NCBI GenBank assembly: GCA_963716865.1
Contig: CAVQUF010000003.1
Location: forward strand, 644,451-708,450
DNA: 64,000 nt
Source of the DNA: AC-32 sp963716865
GTDB lineage: Bacteria > Actinomycetota > Thermoleophilia > Gaiellales > Gaiellaceae
Reading direction: 5' to 3'
Shown: piece by piece, positions 23,225-30,995 of the stretch
Numbering within the stretch: position 1 is the stretch's first letter
How the letters are laid out: each line of letters begins with the position of its first letter
Notes under the pieces: model-generated
The model's database searches: none
Told to the model about the DNA's origin: nothing
Seen by the model: only the letters and a program-made list of their open reading frames with translations
Translations under genes and position numbers: made by a program

Positions 23225-24313
23225 TCACTCGTGGCGGAGCGCTTCGATCGGTGCGAGGCGGGTGGCGCGCAGCGTCGGGTAGACGGCACCGAGCAGACCG
23301 ACGCCGAGCGCGAAGGCCAGGCCCCACGCGAACACGCCGGCGGTGAAGTCGGGCTGGATCAGCATCCCGCCGCTTCCGGCCGTGAACAGCTCTGCCGCCG
23401 CGTACCCGAGGAGGAGCCCCACCGCGAGCGCGAGCAGGCAGATCGCAAGCGCTTCGCTCACGATCAGCGCCGCAATCCAGCGCGTCGGCCACCCCACCGC
23501 GCGGAGGATCCCGATCTCCCGCACCCGCTCGAAGACCGACATCGCCATCGTGTTCGTGACCGCGATCCCTCCGACGATCAGCGCGAGCAGCGAGATGATC
23601 CAGCCGGTCGTGACGATCAGCCGCAGGCTCGTGTCGATCCTGACCGCCTGCCCCGGCTCGGTCACCGCGACCGTGTTCGGGAAGTCGCTCTCGAGCCGCT
23701 TCGCGACCGCCTTCGGCCGGGCCCGGGGCGAGACGGTCACCGCGATCGTCGTCACCTCATGGGGCCGCTGCGCCAGCCGTTGAACCTCGGCCAGCGGCAA
23801 CACGGCGCCGCCGTCCACGAACGCGTTGCCGCTGTGGTACAGCCCGGCCACGCGAAACGCGTGCGTGCCGATGTGGAGCGGTCCGCCTGGACGAAGGTGA
23901 AGGCGCCGCGCCGCCGCGTCGCCGAGCATCGCCTGGTCTCCGGTGGCCCGCGCCCCCTGCACGACGACCATGCGCTGCGCCGGGAACTCGTTCGGCGCGT
24001 AGCCGAAGAGGAGCAGCCGGTTCGTGCTCAGCAGGAAGATCCGCGCCGTCTCGGCGACGCCGGGCTCGCGGGCGATCTCCCCGGCCAGGCTCTCGGGCAG
24101 CACCGACCGCGTCAGGTCCGAGGTCCCCGACTGGAACACGCCGAAGTCAGCGTGGCCCACGTGGATCAGCTGCGCCGCGGTCTGCTTCGCGCCGTTCGTG
24201 ATCGCGAGCAGCGCCACGATCAGCCCCACGCCCACGGCAACGCCGGCCGCGGTGAGCATCGTGCGCGTCGGCCGGCGCCACAGGTTCCTGAACACGAGGC
24301 CGGGCCAGGTCAT
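23225..24313 (-). CDS. FtsX/MacB-type ABC transporter permease
   Basis: A 362-residue membrane protein with one N-terminal helix (about residues 18-40), a large extracytoplasmic domain, and three C-terminal helices (about 243-262, 287-310, 335-352), the MacB/FtsX topology. The segment GGIAVTNTMAMSVFERVREIGILRAVGWPTRWI is the coupling-helix region that contacts the ATPase. It probably partners the ATPase encoded head-on at 22503-23165. Starts 30 nt from the divergent Mrp gene. Typical clients are lipoproteins or envelope peptides. Confidence 0.88.
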   Translation of the reverse strand: MTWPGLVFRNLWRRPTRTMLTAAGVAVGVGLIVALLAITNGAKQTAAQLIHVGHADFGVFQSGTSDLTRSVLPESLAGEIAREPGVAETARIFLLSTNRLLLFGYAPNEFPAQRMVVVQGARATGDQAMLGDAAARRLHLRPGGPLHIGTHAFRVAGLYHSGNAFVDGGAVLPLAEVQRLAQRPHEVTTIAVTVSPRARPKAVAKRLESDFPNTVAVTEPGQAVRIDTSLRLIVTTGWIISLLALIVGGIAVTNTMAMSVFERVREIGILRAVGWPTRWIAALIVSEALAICLLALAVGLLLGYAAAELFTAGSGGMLIQPDFTAGVFAWGLAFALGVGLLGAVYPTLRATRLAPIEALRHE

Positions 24314-24328
24314 GGGCGATATCTTCGC

Positions 24329-24334
24329 TAGGCT
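24329..24334 (+). promoter_or_regulatory. -10 element of a leaderless promoter (TAGGCT)
   Basis: TAGGCT ends 9 nt before ATG 24344. Confidence 0.55.
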
Positions 24335-24343
24335 CAGCGCACG

Positions 24344-25429
24344 ATGGAAGCCTTGCGCGAGGAGATCCTGAAGGCGCTCGAGCAGGTCATCGACCCCGAG
24401 CTCAAGCGAAACGTGGTGGAGCTGGACATGGTCCGCGACGTTCGCATCGAGAGCGGCGACGTCACGGTCGAGATCGCGCTCACGGTCGCCGGCTGCCCCC
24501 TGCGGGCGAGCTTCGAGGAGCAGGTTGCGAAGGCGCTCGCGCCCGTGGACGGGGTGGAGCGGATCGCGCTCGAGTTCGACGTGATGACGCCCGAGGAGCG
24601 CTCGGCCCTCACGGCGCGCCTGCGCGGCTCGGTCACCGAGAGGACGAAGGGGATCGCGCTCGACCGCTCGACCCGCGTGCTCGCGGTCGCGAGCGGCAAG
24701 GGCGGCGTCGGAAAGTCGACGCTGAGCGCCAACCTGGCCGCCGCCTTCTCACAGATGGGGCAGCGCACGGGGATCCTCGACGCGGACATCTACGGCCACT
24801 CGATTCCCCACCTGCTCGGAATCCACCAGAAGCCCGTCGCCGTCGACCGCATGATCGTTCCGCCCGTGCGCGGCGAGCTGAAGCTGATGTCGATCGGCTT
24901 CTTCCTCGATGACAACCAGCCGGTCATGTGGCGCGGCCCGATGCTCCACCGCGCGCTCGAGCAGTTCCTCACCGACGTCCACTGGGGCGAGCTGGACACG
25001 CTCGTCGTGGACATGCCGCCGGGGACCGGCGACGTGTCGATCTCGCTGGGTCAGCTGCTCCCGCGCGCGGAGGCGGTGATCGTCACGACGCCGCAGCCGC
25101 TGGCGCAGGAGGTTGCCGCCCGCGCCGCGCTGATGGCGCAGAAGACGAACATGCGGCTGCTCGGCGTGATCGAGAACATGAGCGGCGAGGCCTTCGGAAG
25201 CGGCGGCGGCGACCGCCTCGCGGACGAGCTGGGCGTGCCCCTGCTGGGTCGCGTGCCGCTCGACTCGCGCCTGCGCGAGGCCGGCGACGCGGGCGAGCCG
25301 CTCGTCGAAGCCGACCCCGATTCCGAGACCGCGCGCACGATCGCGGCGGTGGCCGCGGCGATCGCGGCGACGAAGCGCGAGGAGGGCGTCGGCATCGTCA
25401 AGCCGCTGCCCGTCCTCTCCCAGTCCTAG
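24344..25429 (+). CDS. mrp: Mrp/NBP35-type P-loop ATPase (Fe-S cluster carrier)
   Basis: A 361-residue protein with an N-terminal MIP18/DUF59 domain (ILKALEQVIDPELKRNVVELDMV, about residues 7-85) and a deviant Walker A SGKGGVGKST (about 123-132), followed by DADIYGHSIPHLLG, VDMPPGTGDVSISL and TTPQPLAQEVAAR. The usual cluster-binding CxxC after ENMS is absent: here ENMSGEAFGSGGGDRLADELG, as in some actinobacterial Mrp proteins. It probably delivers Fe-S clusters, perhaps to Nuo subunits encoded downstream. A strong hairpin follows the stop. Confidence 0.9.
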   Translation: MEALREEILKALEQVIDPELKRNVVELDMVRDVRIESGDVTVEIALTVAGCPLRASFEEQVAKALAPVDGVERIALEFDVMTPEERSALTARLRGSVTERTKGIALDRSTRVLAVASGKGGVGKSTLSANLAAAFSQMGQRTGILDADIYGHSIPHLLGIHQKPVAVDRMIVPPVRGELKLMSIGFFLDDNQPVMWRGPMLHRALEQFLTDVHWGELDTLVVDMPPGTGDVSISLGQLLPRAEAVIVTTPQPLAQEVAARAALMAQKTNMRLLGVIENMSGEAFGSGGGDRLADELGVPLLGRVPLDSRLREAGDAGEPLVEADPDSETARTIAAVAAAIAATKREEGVGIVKPLPVLSQS

Positions 25430-25438
25430 AAAACTCGA

Positions 25439-25460
25439 AGGGCGCCCAAAAGGGCGCCCT
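25439..25460 (+). terminator. Strong terminator-like hairpin after mrp
   Basis: Perfect 9-bp stem AGGGCGCCC / GGGCGCCCT with AAAA loop, 10 nt after the mrp stop; no long T-run. Confidence 0.65.
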
Positions 25461-25570
25461 CCGGGGTTCCAGCGGACCCCGGGGCTTCTGTACCTTGAGC
25501 CCCGCTGAAACTAGGACATAAGACGCCGAAGCGCGAGAAATTGCCGCTCTCCTTCGTAAGGATTTCGTGA

Positions 25571-26317
25571 ATGCCGCCGGAGAAGGAGCAGATCGTGGGG
25601 CGCCTGGCCGGTCTCGGCTTCTCCGAGACGGACGCGGGCACGCTGGCCGACCACTTCCTCGATGCCGAAGCGAGGGGAAAGCGCGGCCATGGCCTCTCCC
25701 GGGTCGAGTGGCTAACCGGCCTCCCCGACCTCGACCCCGATGCTCGCCCCGAGCGGCTCGTGCGCGAAGACGCCTACGAGCGCTGGGACGGGAACGGCGC
25801 TCTCGGCTACCTCACGCTAGCCGCGATCGTCGAGGCGCAGCTGGTCTCGCCGCCGGTGCACGCGAGGCTCGTGGTGGCGCAGCGCTGCTTCCCGACCGGA
25901 ATGCTCGGCTACTGGGCACGCAGGCTGGCGGAAGGCGGGCTCGTCGCGAGCCTGACCGCCACCTCCCCGACGCGGCTGGCTCATCCCGAGGGCGGCCCGA
26001 AGCTCGCGGGCACGAACCCGCTGGCGATCGCGATCCCGGGCTCGGACGGGAGGTCCCTCGTGGCGGACGTGTCGATGGGAGAGGTCACCTACGGCGACGT
26101 GATCGCGGGCGCGGCGACCGAGGAGCAGCTCGTCCCGTTCGGCGGCGAGCACGCGCACAAGGCCTTCGCGCTCGCCCTCGGGCTCCAGCTGCTCGTCGAT
26201 GCGCTCGTCTCCGAGCCGGGCTACGGAGCGGTGCTGCTCGTCGCCCGCCCGGAGGCGGACCCGGTCCCCGCGCTACGAGCCCGGGCCGGGGGCGTGCGCC
26301 TGCCCGGTGACGGCTAG
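25571..26317 (+). CDS. Malate/L-lactate dehydrogenase family protein (Ldh2), short form
   Basis: Member of the YlbC/Ldh2 family of NAD(P)-dependent oxidoreductases, which includes ureidoglycolate and delta1-piperideine-2-carboxylate reductases. Seen: ADHFLDAEARGKRGHGLSRV (family AD..G..SHG), CFPTGMLGYWARRLAEGGLVA, LAGTNPLAIAIPG, and VADVSMGEVTYGDV. It has only 248 residues against about 330-350, with the C-terminal third strongly shortened. Its last 45 bp overlap the convergent cupin-TPR gene. Either a shortened functional variant or a decaying gene; reading frame and composition look maintained. Confidence 0.75.
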   Translation: MPPEKEQIVGRLAGLGFSETDAGTLADHFLDAEARGKRGHGLSRVEWLTGLPDLDPDARPERLVREDAYERWDGNGALGYLTLAAIVEAQLVSPPVHARLVVAQRCFPTGMLGYWARRLAEGGLVASLTATSPTRLAHPEGGPKLAGTNPLAIAIPGSDGRSLVADVSMGEVTYGDVIAGAATEEQLVPFGGEHAHKAFALALGLQLLVDALVSEPGYGAVLLVARPEADPVPALRARAGGVRLPGDG

Positions 26318-26953
26318 AAAGCGGTCGTTGTCGGCCAGCGCCGCGAAGTCGTCGTCGGCCGGCGCGTACTTCGCGACCAGCTCCGCATCGAGTCCGGCCG
26401 CACGCTCGAGCTGGGCGAGGGCGGCGTCGTCGTTCCCGAGCTTCGCCTCGAGGCACGCGTAGTTGTAGTACCCCTGCCAGGCGTCCGGGTAGACGGCTAT
26501 TCCGGCCTCGATCTCGGCGCGAGCCCCTTCGGCGTCGCCCTGGCTCAGGCGCGAGAATCCAGCGAACGGCCACTCCCAGCCCGACGGCTGGAAGACCTCG
26601 CCGGGCTTCGCGCCGATTCCGAGCACGGTCGTGCCCGGCTCGGCGGCAAACGCGCTCCGCAGGGTTCCGGGCGGGCAGTGCACGAGCGTGCCCACGGGCG
26701 CGTCGTACTCCTCGCCCTCGACCGTGAAGCTCGCGCGGCCCTCGACCACGACGTACAGCTCCTCGTGGCCGTCCTGCTCGCGGTGCTCCTCGACGACGCG
26801 CTGCCCGGCCTCCTCGGCGGTATACGCGTTGACCCCGAAGGACTGGATGTCGAAGTAGCGCCTGACCGGGCGCCACGTCAGGCCGTCCTGGCCCTCGATC
26901 GGGAAGCTCTCCAGGTCGTCGATGCTCGCCACGCGGTACGCCTGCTCGCTCAC
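26273..26953 (-). CDS. Cupin domain protein with C-terminal TPR-like repeats
   Basis: A 226-residue protein. Residues about 30-125 form a cupin barrel (EEHREQDGHEELYVVVEGRASFTVEGEEYDAPVGTLVHCPPGTLR: the HxxxEELY..G and PxGT..H elements hold metal-ligand positions). Residues about 150-200 resemble one to two tetratricopeptide repeats (LSQGDAEGARAEIEAGIAVYPDAWQGYYNYACLEAKLG...). GTG 26953 overlaps the DUF1028 stop (GTGA), so it is co-translated. Small-molecule binding is likely; the ligand is unknown. Confidence 0.8.
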   Translation of the reverse strand: MSEQAYRVASIDDLESFPIEGQDGLTWRPVRRYFDIQSFGVNAYTAEEAGQRVVEEHREQDGHEELYVVVEGRASFTVEGEEYDAPVGTLVHCPPGTLRSAFAAEPGTTVLGIGAKPGEVFQPSGWEWPFAGFSRLSQGDAEGARAEIEAGIAVYPDAWQGYYNYACLEAKLGNDDAALAQLERAAGLDAELVAKYAPADDDFAALADNDRFLAVTGQAHAPGPGS

Positions 26954-27789
26954 GACTGCCTCCTCAGCTCCTCGAGCACGACCGGATCGACCCGCTTTAC
27001 GCCGTCTACACGCTCCTCGAGGTTCTCGTTTGCGGCCCAGCGGAAGAACGCTTCGCCGAGCTCGCCCTCGTAGCCCAGACGCGCCAGCCGCTCGGCCAGC
27101 TCCGCGGCCAGCTCCCCGTCCACGTCCAGCCACTCGTCCGGCGGCGTCTTGCCGAAGATCGCCTGGTGCATGACGTAGATGCGGCGCAGCTCCTCGAGCG
27201 GCCGCGGGTGCTCGTCCACGCGGAGGTCGACGACGCTGTCCGAGAGCCCCGCGTAGCCGCCGTCCCGCTCGACGACGAGCAGCGCCGCCGACTGCTGGCC
27301 ACGGCTGTCGCCCCCGGCTGCCTGGGCGGCGTCGAGGCAGTCGATCAGCCGCTCGGCCAGCCGACCCTTCCCCGCCTCGAAGGTCTCCGCGATCGCGTCC
27401 ACGGTCGCGGCCGAGACGAGGATGTTCCCCTGGGCCGCGTAGCATGGGCCCGTTCGCCCGCCGGCCCAGTCCAGGCACTCGGACCCGGTGAAGCTTGCCC
27501 CGCGTCCCTCGCCGTCCACGACCCCGAGCTGGCGGTGATCGCGCCCCTCGTCGGCGGCGGTCAGGCGCTCGACGACCTGCTCGGCGCTCAGCCCTTCCCG
27601 CAGGAGCGCGAGCCCGTCAGGCCCGTAGCGCGGGTTGGCCCAGGCCTGGGTCGCGACCGCGCCCATGCCCGGCTCGGCCCACGGCACCACCGAGCCGACG
27701 CCGAGGAACTTCGACTGCGTCGCCACGCCCCACTGGCCGGCGTCCAGGTCGCAGGCCGCGATCGAGTACGTAGCGATGACGCTAGCCAT
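26950..27789 (-). CDS. DUF1028 family (Ntn-hydrolase-like) protein
   Basis: A 279-residue protein beginning SVIATYSIAACDLDAGQWGVATQSKFLGVG and continuing VPWAEPGMGAVATQAWANPRYG, RQLGVVDGEGRGASFTG, YAAQGNILVSAATVDAIAETF, all DUF1028 signatures. The family has the Ntn hydrolase fold; some members are fused to or encoded with peptidoglycan-binding proteins, but activity is unproven. The C-terminal segment (PPDEWLDVDGELAAELAERL) is the usual family tail. It lies in a minus-strand operon with UPF0173 and the cupin-TPR gene, overlapping each neighbour by a few bases. Confidence 0.85.
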   Translation of the reverse strand: MASVIATYSIAACDLDAGQWGVATQSKFLGVGSVVPWAEPGMGAVATQAWANPRYGPDGLALLREGLSAEQVVERLTAADEGRDHRQLGVVDGEGRGASFTGSECLDWAGGRTGPCYAAQGNILVSAATVDAIAETFEAGKGRLAERLIDCLDAAQAAGGDSRGQQSAALLVVERDGGYAGLSDSVVDLRVDEHPRPLEELRRIYVMHQAIFGKTPPDEWLDVDGELAAELAERLARLGYEGELGEAFFRWAANENLEERVDGVKRVDPVVLEELRRQS

Positions 27790-28057
27790 AGGTGAGCTCT
27801 GTCAGGTCGAGGTCGAGGAGCTCGCGATGTTCCTTGGGCACGAGCACCGAGGCGACTTCGGGGCGCGCTAGCGCGGTTTTGACCGCCTCGGCCGAGTCGG
27901 CGCGGACGACGACCGGTCGCCCCGCGTCGTGCGCCTCTCTAAGCGCGGCCTCGTCGGAGACGTCGTCGAGAACGAGCGCGTCGTCGAGCTCGAGCTCGCC
28001 CTCGACCGCGATCTCCGGGACCTGGCGGCCCGTCGCGCCGAACCAGCGTTCTCGCAT
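27782..28057 (-). CDS. Small hypothetical protein in the DUF1028 operon
   Basis: 91 residues, acidic, alpha/beta, no membrane segment. ALREAHDAGRPVVVRADSAEAVKTALARPEVASVLVPKEHREL suggests a small strand-helix-strand fold. No family recognised. Its ATG directly follows the TAG of the upstream metal hydrolase gene (TAGATG) and its stop overlaps the DUF1028 start by 8 nt, which argues that it is expressed. Confidence 0.6.
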   Translation of the reverse strand: MRERWFGATGRQVPEIAVEGELELDDALVLDDVSDEAALREAHDAGRPVVVRADSAEAVKTALARPEVASVLVPKEHRELLDLDLTELTYG

Positions 28058-28750
28058 CTAAACCGTGGTCGTCTCCCCCGGCTCGAGCGCGATCACCTCG
28101 ACGCCGGACGCTTTCTCCCTGAGCTCGTCGGGCGTGCCCGCGAGCAGCGGGAAGGTGCCGTAGTGGCAGGGGACGCAGCGCTTCGTCCCGAGCAGCTCGA
28201 GCGCGACTGCGGCCTCGCGCGGGTCCATCGTGAAGTGGCCGCCGATCGGCAGCACCGCGACGTCCGGCGAGTAGATCCGCCCGATCAGCTGCATGTCGCC
28301 GAAGACGCACGTGTCGCCGGCGAAGTAGATCTTCGTCCCGTTCTCGAACTCGAGCACGAGCCCGGCCGGCTCGCCCAGGTACGTGCCGTCCTCCGACGAG
28401 CTCGAGTGGAACGCGTTCACGAGAGTGAACTTGACCCCGCCGGCCTCGACCGTCCCGCCCTTGTTCGGCCCAGGCATCTCGCCGACCTCCGCGCCCTGCC
28501 CACCGAGCCAGCCCTTCAGCTCGAGCAGCGCCACGATCTCCGGCTCGAACTGCTTGCTCAGCTCGACGGTCTCCCCCACGTGGTCGCCGTGGCCGTGGGT
28601 CAGCGCGATCACGTCGATTCGCTCGGGCTCCTTCTCTGCCTCCGGGCACTTCGGGTTGCCGAGCCACGGATCGACGTAGATCCGCTTCCCGCTCGGCGAG
28701 TCGAGGCGGAAGCTTGCGTGGCCCAGCCACGTCAGCGACACATCGGCCAT
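28058..28750 (-). CDS. UPF0173 metal-dependent hydrolase (metallo-beta-lactamase fold)
   Basis: A 230-residue MBL-fold hydrolase. LTWLGHASFRLDSPSGKRIYVDPWL opens the fold, ALTHGHGDHVGETVEL is the zinc motif HxHxDH, and YFAGDTCVFGDMQLIG plus PIGGHFTMDPREAA and PCHYGTFPLL carry the remaining ligands; this is the UPF0173 (YtkL) pattern. The open frame extends upstream, but ATG 28750 begins at the conserved strand and has AAAGGAG 8 nt before it. Probably the first gene of the operon; substrate unknown. Confidence 0.9.
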   Translation of the reverse strand: MADVSLTWLGHASFRLDSPSGKRIYVDPWLGNPKCPEAEKEPERIDVIALTHGHGDHVGETVELSKQFEPEIVALLELKGWLGGQGAEVGEMPGPNKGGTVEAGGVKFTLVNAFHSSSSEDGTYLGEPAGLVLEFENGTKIYFAGDTCVFGDMQLIGRIYSPDVAVLPIGGHFTMDPREAAVALELLGTKRCVPCHYGTFPLLAGTPDELREKASGVEVIALEPGETTTV

Positions 28751-28826
28751 TCGCGCTCCTTTCCCACGGGAACCGTGGCGTGAGCGTAACGAAGGAGCAT
28801 CCGGCCGGACGGCGAACCTGCGTGGC

Positions 28827-29165
28827 ATGCGGCGCGCGCTTGCTGTCGGGCTCGTGGTGATGGTTGCGGTGGCGGACGGGGCAGGGGCGCACGCGGTCGC
28901 CTTCTACGCGTTGCTCCTCGCGGTGCCCGCCGTCGCCGTGGTGGCGCTGGACGCGTTCGGCCATGCGCTCGACGGCGCCGGCGACCGCCTGCACGCGCTG
29001 CTCTGGGCGGTCGTGCTGGCGCTCGTGGTCGGCGGTGCGGCGGTCCGCGCTCCGGCGGTGACCGAGGGCGCGGTGCCCGGCGTCGCCCGCTCGGCGCTCG
29101 TCGCGTGCCTGGCGCTCATCTGCGTCCAGGCGCTGCTCGGCGTCGCCGCAGAGCTCCGCCGCTAG
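28827..29165 (+). CDS. Small membrane protein
   Basis: 112 residues with about four hydrophobic segments (residues 4-20, 24-42, 57-75, 88-106) and short polar turns. No family recognised. It is divergent from the UPF0173 gene (76-nt gap containing a TGAGCGTAACGA stretch shared with repeat family 2) and is followed by a 342-nt non-coding stretch. A real gene is likely because hydrophobicity is organised and no competing frame exists. Confidence 0.55.
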   Translation: MRRALAVGLVVMVAVADGAGAHAVAFYALLLAVPAVAVVALDAFGHALDGAGDRLHALLWAVVLALVVGGAAVRAPAVTEGAVPGVARSALVACLALICVQALLGVAAELRR

Positions 29166-29507
29166 AACATGATTGATCGCTAGGCGGAAGCCGAGCGACC
29201 ACAGCCGAGTTACTCCCCCCGAAGTCTCCGCTCGGCTCCCAAGAACACGAGGATAGCGCGGACTGCGCTCGGAGTAAAACCGGCCCAAGAAGCCTGGTGA
29301 CCTAGGTGGAGCCGGAGCGTGCGCTCCGTTCCGCTGCGGCTTGGAAGGAGCGCCCTCCGGGGGGAAGGTGGAGGTTGCTCCGGCTCCATGTTGCCGCAGG
29401 GAAGGGGCTGGATCCCCCTTCGCAAATGCGAAGAGAGATTACACCGGCTCGGCGGTCGGCTGGGACTGATGACACACGAATCCGCTGGCCTGGCTGAGCC
29501 ATCTGCG
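29166..29507. other. 342-nt structured intergenic region between convergent genes
   Basis: No convincing protein gene. Three strong inverted repeats are present: AGCCGAGCG (29189-29197) with CGCTCGGCT (29229-29237); TGGAGCCGGAGC (29307-29318) with GCTCCGGCTCCA (29377-29388), inside which GCGCTCC (29321-29327) pairs with GGAGCGC (29347-29353); and CTTCGCA (29418-29424) with TGCGAAG (29427-29433). The nested pairs look like folded RNA or a double terminator downstream of the nuo operon. No tmRNA, SRP RNA or RNase P signature recognised. Confidence 0.4.
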
Positions 29508-30995
29508 CTAGAAGATCGCGTTCGCGGCGTGGTGCGCGCCGTCGATCAGCGGCTGCACCAGGATGAACGAGGTGACCGTGATGACGAGCGCGGCCGCGAC
29601 GGCCGTCTGCAGGAGGCGCTCCGGCGGCGGCGAGCCGCCCGCGACCGGCGCGAGCTGCAGCTCCTCCGACGGGCGCATGTACATCGCGCGGATGATCCCG
29701 AGGTAGTAGTAGAGGCTGACCGCTGTCGCGGCGACGCCGACGATCACGAGCCAGGCCCAGCCGTGCTCGTAGGCGGCGGAGAGCGCGTAGAACTTGGCCA
29801 CGAATCCGCCGGTGAGCGGCAGGCCGGCGAAGCCGAGCATGAAGACCGTCATCGCGGCGCCGAGCAGCGGCCGCTCCCAGCCGAAGCCCGCCAGGCCGTC
29901 GAACGTGACCGGCTGGTTCAGCTCCCGCTCGCGGGCGGCGACGACCGCGAACGCGCCGACCGACATCGCCGAGTACGGGATCAGGAAGTAGAGGATCGCC
30001 CGCCCGCCTAGGGCGCTGTTCGTCGAGATCGGGATCAGCATGAAGCCGGCCTGCGAGATCGACGAGTACGCGAGCATCCGCTTCACGTTCGTCTGGACGA
30101 GCGCCGCGAGGTTGCCGACGGCGAGCGAGGCGCAGGCGATGACCGCGATCGTGACCGTCCAGAGGCGCGCCTCCTGCGGAAAGGCAGTCACGAGCACGCG
30201 CAGCATCACGACGAGCGCGACCGCCTTCGTCGCGGCCGACATGAACCCGGTGACCGGCGTCGGCGCGCCCTCGTAGACGTCTGGCGTCCACATGTGGAAC
30301 GGCGCGGCCGAGGCCTTGAAGGCCAGCCCGCCGATCAGGAACGCGAGCCCGGTGACGAGGAGCGCGTCGTGGGAGAGGTGCTGCGCCTGAACGGTCTCGG
30401 CGATCGCGTGGAAGCGCAGCTCGCCGGTCGCCCCGTAGACGAGCGCGGACCCGAAGAGGAGCATCGCCGAGCCGAAGCTGCCGATGATGAGGTACTTGAG
30501 CCCCGCCTCGAGCGAGCCGGCCAGCTCGGAGTCGATCGCGCAGAGGATGTAGAGGCTGATCGAGAACCACTCGAGCCCGAGGAAGAGCGTCATCAGCGAG
30601 CCGGCCGTGACGAGGAAGACCATGCCTGCACCCGCCCAGGCGAGCAGCGCGTAGTACTCGGCGATGTGGTCGTCGGCCATCGGCTCGGAGTACGAGACCG
30701 CGACCACGAGCACCCCGACCCCCGCGACGACCATCTGGGCCAGCGCTCCGAGCCGGTCGCGCTGGACCGCGTCTGCGATCACCCCGTGCGCGTCGGCCGC
30801 GTGCGCATAGAGGATCGCGGCCGCAACGAGGGCGCCCGCGAAGCCGAGCGCGCAGACCGCGGCGCCGAACGGCCGCCGCCAGCGTCTCGGCACGAGCACC
30901 GCCGCGAGCAGCGAGACGACGCCGGCCACGAGCGGGATGAGCGGGACGCCGAGCTCGAACCAGTCGATCGGCGGAGTCGGGATGGGAGTGCTCAC
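29508..30995 (-). CDS. nuoN: NADH-quinone oxidoreductase subunit N
   Basis: Antiporter-like membrane subunit of complex I, 495 residues with about 14 hydrophobic segments. Conserved features: EWFSISLYILCA with the key Glu, GLKYLIIGSFGSAMLLFG, GLAFKASAAPFHMWTPDVYEGAPTPVTGFMSAATKA with the broken-helix Lys, and TNVKRMLAYSSISQAGFML. GTG 30995 overlaps the nuoM stop (GTGA), and this is the last gene of the operon; the structured region at 29166-29507 follows. Confidence 0.95.
   Translation of the reverse strand: MSTPIPTPPIDWFELGVPLIPLVAGVVSLLAAVLVPRRWRRPFGAAVCALGFAGALVAAAILYAHAADAHGVIADAVQRDRLGALAQMVVAGVGVLVVAVSYSEPMADDHIAEYYALLAWAGAGMVFLVTAGSLMTLFLGLEWFSISLYILCAIDSELAGSLEAGLKYLIIGSFGSAMLLFGSALVYGATGELRFHAIAETVQAQHLSHDALLVTGLAFLIGGLAFKASAAPFHMWTPDVYEGAPTPVTGFMSAATKAVALVVMLRVLVTAFPQEARLWTVTIAVIACASLAVGNLAALVQTNVKRMLAYSSISQAGFMLIPISTNSALGGRAILYFLIPYSAMSVGAFAVVAARERELNQPVTFDGLAGFGWERPLLGAAMTVFMLGFAGLPLTGGFVAKFYALSAAYEHGWAWLVIVGVAATAVSLYYYLGIIRAMYMRPSEELQLAPVAGGSPPPERLLQTAVAAALVITVTSFILVQPLIDGAHHAANAIF

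Noticed and set aside
29210..29425. 71-codon minus-strand frame in the gap after nuoN
   Set aside because: No start signal, Arg/Pro-rich random-like composition, and it crosses the strong inverted repeats.
29166..29507. tmRNA, RNase P RNA or SRP RNA in the structured gap
   Set aside because: None of their conserved core sequences could be found on either strand.
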